64,000 nt of DNA from positions 45,108-109,107 of the forward strand of contig KB308420.1 of NCBI GenBank assembly GCA_000328365.1. The letters run 5' to 3'. The position numbers and the translations under genes are program-made. Every line of letters starts with the position of its first letter. Position 1 is the stretch's first letter. This DNA comes from Capitella teleta (taxonomy: Eukaryota > Annelida > Polychaeta > Capitellidae). This document shows positions 39,683-50,135 of the stretch, one piece after another. The notes below the pieces were generated by a model. It worked only from the letters and a program-made list of their open reading frames with translations, was not told where the DNA came from and made no database searches.

Positions 39683-42609
39683 CGCTCGAGTGCACGACTG
39701 CCTCTCAACCATTGAGAGTTTTATCACATCATCGCACTCTTACAGTTAAAAAGTATGCAATTATTATAAAATTATAATTAATTAGACTTACTGCAACTCG
39801 TCTTCACTTGCAAATTCTAGCAAGATTCAAGAGTACGTAATTCCAGTTGAAAGCCATAGTGAGATGCCAAGCCATGGTGTACACCTCGTCCGATTCATCT
39901 GTGTTAGTAATCCATTAAATGAATCCAGTACACTGTCAGGGTGATTATTGCAAATGCACCATCCTGTCAACGCGAAAAACTAGAGCTTCACATAATTATT
40001 ATTGAAGCATTCCTTTCAACACAGTTCAACAGAATGACCTCATGACTGTACACAAAATGAATTTCGAGAATGGCGCTCTGTCGAAGCCGACCCCCTCCCT
40101 CTCCCTCCCTTTTAGTGTGCGATGAAAACTGAGAAATATCGTGCAAAAGTCACGCCAATTACTAGCAGCTTTTCTTTGCTCGAACTGTTTACATGTATTT
40201 CTAATTTCAGTTGTTTTCGGTGTCTGCTTATCAACCGTCTTTTTAAAATTCCAATACTAGTATTATTTATGATTTTATGAGTACAACTGAATATGAAATG
40301 AATACGGCCGAAACGCACTCAACTGCTCATCTTTCAACTGATTAATTCCAATCCCTAAATTGTACTTCAAACGACTTCCCATGAAGCACGTTCCATCTTG
40401 ATAATTATGGAGCGAAACAATTTCCGCAAATCACGCAAGGCATGCGCCCTGCATAAATTATGCGAATGAGCCGAATGGCTGTGTGGGTTGGGCTTACAAA
40501 CTTCTCGGGATATCGGTGTAAATTTGCTGAGTTTAGTTGGAAATACTGAAATCTAATTTTGAATAGTGTGCGGTTCCAAAATAGATGACTTTAATACAGA
40601 ATTTTTAGCTTGTCTGCCAATGCCCACGAGTTTTGACACCGAAAAAGCTTCCAGTTTTTAACCCACTATTACCATCAACGGAGATCTGAGATTGCCGCTG
40701 ACGAATAGGCTTGTGATAATTATGCTAAATGTTTGCAAGAGTTCGAGGAACAGACATTGATATTTGAATTTTCGATACGCGTACAATGACCCGTGTCGGT
40801 ACATGTGTGTTGATCGTGACAAAAGAGCAAACAAAAATACAAAGTACCAAGTGATGAAATTTATTTTCAGAATTCCTCAAATTACTAAACAGGTCAAATT
40901 TGGACCAAAACCATGCACAATTCAGAGACCAAAAGAAAATTTACCAAGGACATGGTATTTCAGATGTTAATGAAGATACATTGCCAAACATAACACCAAA
41001 CAAATCACTCAGCTGTTCTCTTTGACATTTTTTCGTTTCGTTTTTCATTGTTTTGCTTTGAAATAAAACATGATATTAATCATGACCCAAGGTATTCAAA
41101 GTTCCATCAAAATCATAACAGGATTTTTTTTCAAAATCATAAACCAAGACACTGAAGTTTCAAACTAGATGGAAAATAATTGAAACTCAATTTCTCTGTT
41201 TTTCAAAATTAAAAAAAATCGATTGGGAGAAAAACTTGGAAGACCTTGGCAGAGAGCCAAATCAGCTGTGTTTGGGAGCTGCGACTCGTAAGTGACGCAG
41301 AGTCACGGGAGAACTAAACTGCCCACCGTATGACCAGTGCCACGGGTGACTGCCACAGCCTGCGCTTTCACTATATCATCCAGTACCGGCAACGTAAGAA
41401 ACTCATTCCCTAGGCGTGGCAGCCCTAAGCACTGGTCAATGGGTCAAGTCAGAGCCGGGGGAAAAAGCAGTGGACACACACGTCTCTTTCTCGGGCTCGT
41501 CATAGTCAAACACAAAGGGCATCAATGAGCAACCGCTCACTTCGAAATGAACTTCACATGGAGCAGAAAGATAGTTAAAGCATAGCTATCAGGTTGTTCA
41601 TTTTAGAGATGTCAGCCATCTTTCTGCTCTTAAGATTCACAGCAGCCGCCCCAAGCACCACCTCAACGCCTTCAAAGTCTGTTGCCTGGGCTGCTGGGCA
41701 ACAGACAAGGCTCTTCTCTCGTAGATATATCTAGATTTGCAATGGATTTCTGTAAATCTAATTCTCTTTAGCTCAGCAGGGTAAGAATATTGTTTTGAAC
41801 TGTCAATAGTCTTCAGGTACAATTGCGATCAGTATACCCTTGCTTTCAGACTCTAGCAATAAGCACATCGTAGGATTATTTCTTCACTGGCTTTTGAAAC
41901 CAGACACGGTAAAGAAGTTGCAGTTGACTTCGAAAACAATAGTTTTCCCTTTGAATTTATCCAAGGATGAAAGATGAAATGACAAATGAATGAACGAATG
42001 ATGCTAACAGCATGCGCCCACAGAAGAATTCAGGGGGGGCGTTTCCACTTATGCATGCATGCCATCAATGAATGAACTGATGAGGAGACATAGTGCAAAT
42101 AATTCCAAAATAAATTCTGAACACTTGTACAGATTGAGCACAGTGGGCGTTCAGGGAGCTGTGGCGTATGGTCTCCACGGCAACAGGTGTAGCCATGGAG
42201 ACAATACGCCACGGCTCAGTGTGCCTGGCCATGCTACATGACACAATAAGCCTATTTACAACATTACGCAGCTGGGCACCCCCTTCCTCTCTTAATCTCG
42301 CATCGCAAGGCAGCAACAAGGCGTCATAGCTGCCTGCTTTTTCAACAAAGCGCCTTCATGTCATTTGATATGCATACCCCTTGATTGCTGCCATGCGGAG
42401 GAGGAACCCACTCTCATAAATAACGTCCATCACAGCTCAGAGGAACACAAGGCTGCACGTGGCCTTCCACACTGGACACAGGCGACAAAAGAAATATTTG
42501 TAGGACGAAGATAGGAAGAGCTATCATCCTCACAAAACACACCAGCATCTCCTCTTCGCAACCAAATAATTTTGTAATTTCTGGTGCTAGTTTCAGCAAT
42601 GAGGAGGGG

Positions 42610-42644
<35 letters not shown>

Positions 42645-42748
42645 CGGAGAAAAGAAATAACATTTGTTTGTTTTGCCAAAACCAGGCAGGAGGGGGCCTG
42701 GGTGAAGGCTCAGTGGCTTGTGTTCCTCTGGGGTGCCGCATAATCAAA
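39683..42748. other. No gene seen; 3 kb upstream of DDX6 3' end
   Basis: Mixed-composition DNA with only short, unsupported open frames. A long A run (42608-42640) lies close to the DDX6 3' end. X-box-like halves (CCACGGCAAC and GCCATGGAGAC) lie around 42175-42200. Confidence 0.45.
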
Positions 42749-44555
42749 TCATTTTGCTGCCTGTTCTTCGTCATCATCTTCTGGTAATTGGCCGTACTCA
42801 GCCACATACAGAGCCTTATCGATAATCTTCGGAATGGGCTTGATCTCTGTGCCAAGCTCAGACTCTATCCGGTGAAGGGAGAACCTGCAAAAAAACACCT
42901 TGAAGAGAGAACACTCACATCACGCCAACAACGCACCTGTCTTCGTAGGTAATCAGATTGATGGCAACACCAAGATGGCCGTAGCGTCCAGACCGTCCAA
43001 TTCTATGCAGGTAAGTTTCAGCATGTTTGGGGAAATCGAAGTTGATGACCACATTGACAGCCTGGATGTCAATTCCTCTGGTGAACAGATCAGAGCAGAC
43101 AAGGTTCCGACAGAGGCCCTGTCTGAAATCATGGAAGACGCGGTTTCGGTGCTGCTGGTTCATGCGGGCGTGGATGTAGAAGCAAGAGTAGCCCAGCTCC
43201 GTGATCTTCTTGGCGAGGAGCTCCACACGCTGCGTTGAGTTACAGAAGATGATCGATTGGTTGATCTGCAGCTGTGAGTGAAGGAGGGACAGGGGTCAGA
43301 GCATGTTAACAAGTCAGTCAGATATCATGAACAGTGTGCTGTTTGAAAATTACTGAAGAAAATCAGAATTGCTTTTTACCTTGGAGAAGAGAGTGTTCAG
43401 ACAGTGTACTTTCTGTCTTTCCTGAACAAATGCGTAGTATTGTGTGACGCCCTTTAAGGTTAATTCGTCCATCAAGTTGATCTCGTAAGGGTTTTCCAAG
43501 TGCTTGCGCATGAACTGCTCCACGGTGAGGGGGAACGTGGCAGAGTAGAGTAGAATCTGGCGGTCACGGGGCAGATGCGCAATGATGTTGTCCAGCATAC
43601 CCTTGAAGTCTTGAGAGAGCAGCTTGTCAGCCTCGTCCAGGATCAGCATCTTGCAGTTGTGGGTCTTCACTAGACCCTTGTTCATCAGATCCAGGATTCT
43701 GCCTGGTGTCGCGATAATCAGATGAACTGAAAGAGAAAAGAATCAGCCTGCTGTGTCCATCACATTCATCAAAACATTTGCACTTATCACTAGTAGTCAG
43801 AGAGTACTAAGAATCATGTATATCATAGCCCAGTACTTAAAAAGTCATCACACTGTGGTACACAAAAGAGGTCTAGTAAGGAGCACTGACCTGTCTGGTA
43901 GAGTCTCATAATGTCGTCTTTCAGATTGGTGCCTCCTGTAGTCACCATACACTTGACTCCCAAATGCTTACTCAGTTCAATGCAGATCTGACTGGTTTGC
44001 AAAGCCAGTTCCCTTGTGGGCACCATTACAAGGCCTGAATCAAGAGGAGAAAACTAAACAGCCCTAACATCATTCAAAAAACCACACCTTGCAGATAATC
44101 CTTTGAAGTGTCGACCCTCTCAAGCAGAGGGATTGCGTAAGCCCCGGTTTTGCCTGTGCCGTTTTTGGCACGCGCGAGAATGTCTCTGCCAGTGAGAGCA
44201 ATTGGAATGCTAGCCTCTTGGATGGGTGAGGGCTTCTCCCAGCCCTTCTCAAAAATGCCCATGAGCAGCTCACGGCGAAGACAGTAGTCCTCAAACTCAT
44301 TACCTTTTGTGCTGGTTACATCCTGGCAAACATAGCAAGGTAACAAGAATGCAAACATAACAGATGCCAACTCACCGAGGTCTGGATGCGGTTGTCCTTG
44401 GGCGGCAGTTTCAGTTGCGTTTTCCATCCAGCGGCAGTTTCGTTATTTGAGGCTGCTGCTGCTGCGGCAGCTTTGATGTCAGCCGCGGCGTTATTTGTGT
44501 GGTTGTTGTTGTGGGGCAAGGGGCCCTTGCTTGCTTTCTCCACGGTGGTGGCCAT
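42749..44555 (-). CDS. DDX6: DDX6/Me31B/Dhh1 DEAD-box RNA helicase (6 coding exons)
   Basis: Cytoplasmic ATP-dependent RNA helicase of P-bodies that acts in translational repression, decapping and miRNA silencing. Coding exons 5' to 3': 44376-44555, 44088-44322, 43891-44034, 43380-43726, 42937-43271, 42749-42884; they join to 458 residues (human 483). Motifs in order: GWEKPSPIQ (Q motif), AKNGTGKT (I), PTRELALQ (Ia), TPGRILD (Ib), DEAD (II), SAT (III), [18 protein letters not shown] (V) and HRIGRSGR (VI). It starts [14 protein letters not shown] followed by Asn- and Ala-rich sequence; the C-terminus ends [10 protein letters not shown]. Introns are 53, 53, 164, 108 and 52 bp; the 164-bp one holds a C/D snoRNA-like candidate. 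Five snoRNA-like copies lie upstream on the same strand. Identity is certain; the 5' UTR is not defined. Confidence 0.97.
43788..43857 (-). ncRNA. Candidate box C/D snoRNA in DDX6 intron 3
   Basis: In transcript sense: stem CACAGT, box C GTGATGA, then CTTTTTAAGTA, a D'-like CTGG, a C'-like TATGATA, about 20 nt, box D CTGA, and a closing ACTAGTG that pairs with CACAGT with one bulge. Length is about 70 nt. Its 3' end is 61 nt from the 3' splice site, and the host intron (164 bp) is three times the usual length in this gene. Unrelated in sequence to the eight-copy family. Only one copy is known, so support is from layout alone. Confidence 0.5.
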
Positions 44556-45133
44556 GGTGCAAGAATAGTTTATGATTCAAGAGCGACAAATCTCTTCGAG
44601 GAGAAGTGAGATCCACGGTAGAGGAGATACTCCAGTTCAACAAAGTGCTTCTAGTCTTGACAGAACACGCCACAGCACTGTCTAGCTGATTGATATGTAT
44701 AAAAATATAGGTAGGGCTGCCTCCAATGAAACACACACACAGCACAATAGTTTCTGCATTTACAAAACTGCAGTAGGCTGTCGCAAGTAGTTCAGAGGGA
44801 CGGAGATGAGAGAGAGTTTCAATTTAGTCAGCAACAACTGATCTCAACAAAAAATTGTCCTGCTAACAGGGACAAAATCTTCACAAACAGGTTGCCAGTA
44901 TACGTTTCATTGCTTCTGAGTGTCTGAAATTGAAAAATACATTGTAAGGATAAGGAGCATAGAAAATGTGCCTCCCTGTTTAAAATATCATCAACTGAAG
45001 AATGCTGATGTACTTGTGATAACAACAGTCAATTAACTGGAATTTGTGGTTATAGGTCGAACCTAACCAGCTTAAATACTATCATGTGTATTACTCTGAA
45101 TGCAGATAAGAAAGATGATTTAATATATTTATA
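44556..45133. other. DDX6 5' flank; no further exon assigned
   Basis: Lies between the DDX6 start codon and the nearest snoRNA-like copy. It should hold the 5' UTR or its first splice acceptor, but I cannot tell promoter from intron by sequence alone. Confidence 0.4.
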
Positions 45134-45212
45134 ATTTTCAACTCAGAAATGCTCTCAACACGATATGTTCTGAAGCAGAACTGAATAAATGCATATCATC
45201 ATTATTGAAAAT
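45134..45212 (-). ncRNA. Box C/D snoRNA-like gene, copy M1
   Basis: Minus strand: outer stem ATTTTCAA (45205-45212) with TTGAAAAT (45134-45141), box C ATGATGA (45196-45202), box D CTGA (45143-45146), same core and internal hairpin as the fibrillarin-intron copies. It corresponds to S3 by stem and flanks. Confidence 0.78.
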
Positions 45213-45379
45213 GTATCTCAGCAACAAATGACATGAATATAATATTGACTGCTAATAGAGGGAAAAAAACTAAATCCTAATATTCTGAAGTTTCTGCTGG
45301 GACACTCACTAATTTTTACACATTCGGTTTTATTGTCTAGAAGGATCAGTGAATAATATTTTTTATAAATTTAAACTAT

Positions 45380-45460
45380 GATTCTCAACTCAGAAATGCT
45401 CTCAACACGATATGTTCTGAAGCAGAACTGAATAAATGCATATCATCATTATTGAAAATC
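45380..45460 (-). ncRNA. Box C/D snoRNA-like gene, copy M2
   Basis: Minus strand: outer stem GATTTTCAA (45452-45460) with TTGAGAATC (45380-45388), the same G-U-containing stem as S2. Boxes C and D and the invariant guide TGTTGAGAGCATTT are present. Confidence 0.78.
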
Positions 45461-45522
45461 AACAGTTTCTTCATGCACGTGAATTCTTAAATGTTATGAG
45501 AAAAATCCAATGCTATTAAATT

Positions 45523-46488
45523 TAGGGCTGGGCGGATATTGCTTTAACACGGATACACGGATAACGGATATCCGTGTTACTAATATCCGACGGATACGGA
45601 TACGGATATTTATGCCCAAACACGGGAGCATGCACCTGCAGCGTAATGGCCCAGCGCCTGGCACACGCTGTGAGCGCAAAAGCCACGGTCTGTCTGCAGC
45701 AGTTAAAGACAAGCGACCTTGACCTACTGCTTGCTTCTTGTACATTTCTTTTATCAAAACGTTCAGAATGAGTTTCAAGAGGCATCGCACATGCAGACAG
45801 CTCGCTTGCCTGTCGATTTCACAGAGGCGGATTCCTTATCAGCGCAGGCTATTATTTTCCCCAACTTCACAGTCGCAGATTATAAGCCCAAGACGGAACG
45901 ACAGTAACGTGCACTTTGTGCTACAGTGTACACTTCGTGAGGCGCAAGTCAGTTCATAACTTCATGGCAATTATTGTTCTATAGAAAGTTTGAAATAATT
46001 AAAGTCGCAAGATCGCCAAGTAGCGGGCTAAGACATACGTACTAGTCTGTATTAACTGTTCAATTTCAAACATGGTCGAGAAAGTGATGAAATTCAGTGC
46101 TGTTTGTGGTTCACACGAAAACTGCAATTGACAAAGCTGTCACGTGTAACGGTGTTGAAAAATAGGCACTAAAGGAGATAGCCAACAACGCGTGTTACAT
46201 CACTTTTGCTTGATGACTGAAGAGATTCAAGGGCATAGAATTGTGTTTATTTAAAACAAATCAGAATTAGCGCATTGTTGACATCGTGTTATCTTGTAAT
46301 TGACATCGCTCAGCTTCAGTGAGCAGCGCTTTTTGTGCGGAATGGCTGTGCGCTACGCTCACTGTGCGCTCGAAACAAACACTTGAAATATACACTATCC
46401 GTGTTGAAACACGGATCACGGATAGTACTGAAAACCCCCAATATCCGTGCTGTCACGGATATCGGATACGGATATCCGCCCAGCCCTA
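45523..46488. mobile_element. hAT-type non-autonomous DNA transposon, 966 bp
   Basis: Ends TAGGGCTGGGCGGATAT / ATATCCGCCCAGCCCTA form perfect terminal inverted repeats. They are flanked by an exact 8-bp target duplication ATTAAATT (45515-45522 and 46489-46496). The TAGGGCTGGGC end is typical of hAT elements. Subterminal regions repeat GGATAC/GGATATCC motifs, a possible transposase-binding array. No transposase is encoded. The homologous cassette in fibrillarin intron 1 keeps the empty site with a single ATTAAATT (read on its minus strand, near 5217-5224). Confidence 0.92.
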
Positions 46489-46641
46489 ATTAAATTGTTG
46501 GTCTATCAGCACCAAACCCAGATTATTACTGGCAGGTGAATTAACATGAAGTTACGTCTTAGAGCGTTACACTCAGAATTCAGAAGAAATGAACCAAATT
46601 TATCTGACAGGGTTTCGCAGGTTTTGAAGATTGTAATAATG

Positions 46642-46728
46642 AATGGTTTTCAACTCAGAAATGCTCTCAACACGATATGTTCTGAAGCAGAACTGAATAA
46701 ATGCATATCATCACAATTGCAAACCATT
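46642..46728 (-). ncRNA. Box C/D snoRNA-like gene, copy M3
   Basis: Minus strand: outer stem AATGGTTTGCAA (46717-46728) with TTGAAAACCATT (46642-46653), box C GTGATGA, box D CTGA. It is the counterpart of S1 in stem, box C variant and flanks. Confidence 0.8.
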
Positions 46729-46953
46729 ATATTTCATCAAAAGTCAAAAATGAAAATTAGTAGTAAACCACATCAACATAATCACAAGTACTAAGAGAGT
46801 CAATAGTTAAAGGAAAGCTAGCTTAATGCAGGAGCAAAGCATTGGAATGATTCTTTTTAATGTTCGTTCGGTTAACTCACAAGGGTCTTTTAAAACACTC
46901 ATTATGAATATTAATGAAAATGTCAAACGTTTTTAATTTACAAATTTAACACA

Positions 46954-47659
46954 TAAAGGGAGGGAGAACTGGTTAAAAATGGACTTTGAGTCTTTATTTG
47001 ATGCACCAAAAATGATTCCTATGCCTGGCCCACACAAGAAATATCATGGCTAACGATTTCGCGGGAGATATATTGCTAACTAGGCGTGATGTCAGGAGCT
47101 GTGATGAAACACAGAGTTCCCCATCTTTTACAATGGGCCTCGTCATATCAGCGTGTCCTGCGACTAAACCCCTGAATATTTTTTTGTTTTCTTTTCGGAA
47201 ATAGAATAATCATTTTGCCACCAGTCAGGCGCAAAAAAAAATTATTTTTCACTATTTTTCTTATTTTAACAAGCGATTTTCTAGGACACCTACCATGTTT
47301 CTCATCCTGAAACAGTAAAAAGGTCAGCCAGAGTGCACCACGCATGCGCTTTCGTTTCGTAAACAACAGAGATGTCCTTTTATGGCGAAGATGATCTGCT
47401 CTGATTGGCTGAAATCGATAGCTTCCCGAGGGGAACGGGACCAATCAGCCATCAGCCAAACCAAGCCATCAGCTGACGTTTGCCTCCTATACTTCGCAAT
47501 GGAAGCCATTCTCCCATAGGCGCAATGCTAACCCCGATATTCGGAATGCATTATTTCCTTACGCTTGCATCCAGGCATGGTGTTTTTGGCACGGAATGCT
47601 ATCAATTGGTGCTATGAGTCAATAGAACATCACTTAAAATTTAGTTCCCCATCCCTTTA
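46954..47659 (+). mobile_element. MITE family copy A, about 706 bp
   Basis: One of three near-identical copies (others 56499-57207 and, inverted, 59392-60103). Ends AAGGGAGGGAGAACTGG / ...AACTAAATTTTAAGT-type read on the other strand as AAGGGATGGGGAACT, giving short terminal inverted repeats AAGGGA(G/T)GG(A/G)GAACT. Flanks fit a TA target duplication in all three copies and TTAA in two. No transposase. Tc1/mariner-like or TTAA-type (piggyBac-like) origin is undecided. Confidence 0.82.
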
Positions 47660-47881
47660 ATTTTATCATATCTATTCATTTAATATTCTTCTCATTTATA
47701 TATTATATGTAATGATTTCAATTGTTATGGCCATGACTGAAAACCAGCTTATTCTGATGCCATCTGCGAAATAAAACTCAATTCTCAGCTCAGACTTATA
47801 GCTAAGTTAAACAAATGGCAGAGGCACAAAACTGGTTCAATATGAATTTCCACGATTGCGATCCATCTCCAAAAACTTTGG

Positions 47882-47958
47882 TTTTCAACTCAGAAATGCT
47901 CTCAACACAATATGTTCTGAAGCAGAACTGAATAAATGCATATCATCATCATTGAAAA
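47882..47958 (-). ncRNA. Box C/D snoRNA-like gene, copy M4
   Basis: Minus strand: stem TTTTCAA (47952-47958) with TTGAAAA (47882-47888), box C ATGATGA, box D CTGA. The outer arm after the internal hairpin is CATATT here, which still pairs with GATATG through G-U. No block counterpart in fibrillarin is evident; the spacer to M5 resembles the M2-M1 spacer. Confidence 0.75.
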
Positions 47959-48146
47959 TATCTTGAAACACAAAAATATCTTGAAACAAAGTCAAAGATT
48001 ATTGATTAGTGAATTAAAAGTGAAAAAAAAAAGAGAAGAAGATACCAGCTATTCTGTTTGGACACTCACTAAAATAGTAAATTTTACTCATTCAAGTTAG
48101 ATGGATCAGTGCTTTACTGCTTAATAGTTTTAAATATGCAAATAAT

Positions 48147-48227
48147 GATCATCAACTCAGAAATGCTCTCAACACAATATGTTCTGAAGCAGAACTGAAT
48201 AAATGCATATCATCATAATTGAGAACC
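48147..48227 (-). ncRNA. Box C/D snoRNA-like gene, copy M5
   Basis: Minus strand: boxes C and D and the full core are intact. The outer stem is weaker: TCAA/TTGA plus a few pairs beyond one mismatch (GGTTCTCAA against TTGATGATC). This is the most upstream copy of the DDX6-side cluster. Confidence 0.68.
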
Positions 48228-49401
48228 AATGATGGAAATAGAACACCGTCTGACATCTCCAACTGAATCTACACGTTCTGATATCATATAACAAAACACT
48301 TTACTACAAGAGTCTTAAAAACAACTGAAGATCAAACGATACCAGTTAGTTTTCGTCCAACTTTGACTTTGAATCAAAATTGTGTTGGGTGACTTGGTCG
48401 GTCGGGGCGTTTCTACAGCTTCAAGAATTGAATGAGTCAACTCAATGACACTTTTTGACAGGTTCAAAGTTTTAGTTTACTGGCTGTCAGGACTCTTTCC
48501 CTCTCCGGCAAGATGAATAAGAAAGAACTCGAACGAATTCCCTTTGGGAATGCGGTTAAACAGCTTTGTCGGTGACCTACCAAAACAATGTACAGGGAAG
48601 ATTTCTGAACTAGAGTTCCACAACTGGAATACACATTGAAACTGGTTTTGAGGACTGTCGATTAAGTCAATTTCAAACTGATTTCCCTGGCTTTATGAAC
48701 AGAATATGACAATTTGGTATGTATCTAACACTGAATTGATATCTCTTAATGCACTTTGAGCAGTTTATAGGCCATAACAAGCAGTAAATGCGGAAGATGG
48801 TTCAGGATTACAGGAGGGTCAACAGCAGTCTCACCGATAAACTTTTCTTGTCAGCCAAAAATGGCCGCCGTCTTTATGATAATCAACTTCCGGTGGCAAA
48901 CCGAAACTCGAAGACGCCGGATATTTTTTTTGTGAGCCAAAGACAATCTTATAAATGTAATAGTGGTTTTGTCACACATATACTCACATCAACCTATCTG
49001 ATCACGTTAGCATTGTATTATTCCATGAATCACACACCTGGAAATTAGAATATCAGCGTATAAAAGGTCAAGGTCATTTGTATATCTAGGTCAAAGATGG
49101 TCGCCGTTGTCGATGTAAACAACATTGAATTTTGACAGCACTCGATCATAATATATACCCTGTATACTGTATACCGGTATTCCTCAATACTCACCCCATC
49201 ATCTTGTTCAGGGGTTGGCAAACTTAATGTTTGGGGGCCGCGTATACAAGATTGAATAATAAATTTGGGGCCACACATACCTGTCCTGGTTGTACATTTA
49301 AATTATTAATTAGTTTTGTTGAAGCGAAGCTATTTTATAATTACTTATAATAATATTATATTATTTTTACCGGTATACAGAATGGGCCACAAGTAATGTA
49401 T

Positions 49402-49479
49402 ATATATTTTAGCAATTTTAAAATTTTGTTTATAACATGGGGATGTTATAAACAAAATTTTAAAATTGCTAAAATATAT
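49402..49479. repeat. Perfect inverted repeat, 37-bp arms, 4-bp loop
   Basis: Left arm 49402-49438 (starting ATATATTTTAGC) is exactly complementary to the right arm 49443-49479; the loop is GGGG. Any transcript would fold into a perfect AU-rich hairpin. Such perfection is unusual and suggests either a recent fold-back duplication or an assembly/cloning artefact. Confidence 0.9.
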
Positions 49480-49839
49480 CCATTATTAAAAAAAACCCAA
49501 AAAACTGCCTCAGTGCCTGGTATGGATTTACTATGTTATTCTCATTCTGCCCCCATTAATATGCAAAGAAATCAAATAAAACTTAAAAATTATATTTTGA
49601 ATGTGGGAGGAAATTTAAATGCGAGTGGTGAGTGATCGCAAAGAGAGCAAAATTAAATGACCCCCTGAACAAGCAATAAGGAATGCCATGTATGGCGCTT
49701 CAATACAAATTCTCTGGTTTGTTTTGATTTTAGATAAACATATATTAGTGCTGTACTGTCATAACAATAGCACTCTCGAACAAAACAATAGTATGAGATA
49801 GAGAGCCTAATTATGTGTTCAATATGAAGTTTATCCAAG

Positions 49840-50135
49840 GTCCGGGGCCCTGTTTGCCGCCAAAAGTGGAAATATCGTAGAATGATGAGTGTGCGCTCTA
49901 TATTAGTATAAACTGATTTAAATCGGCATTTATAAGTGTTGATGAAATTGGAATAGAAAAGATAGGAATAGCAGCATGACATGTTAGACTAACCATACCA
50001 GGTATCTATTTCTTTTATCTTTTTGTGATTTTTACATTGTGATCTGTTTTGTAACACCTTCTCAGAAATGTGTAGCACCATTAAAAAGTATTGAGATCTA
50101 TAACATGGGGTGTACTTTTGGTCCACTCTGTGTAA
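49840..50135 (+). repeat. Dispersed repeat, copy 2 (partner at 2808-3105)
   Basis: Same orientation and same start (GTCCGGGGCCCTGTTTGC) as the copy at 2808. Shared landmarks include GTTAGACTAACCATACCA and GATCTGTTTTGTAACAC. Non-coding. Confidence 0.8.
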
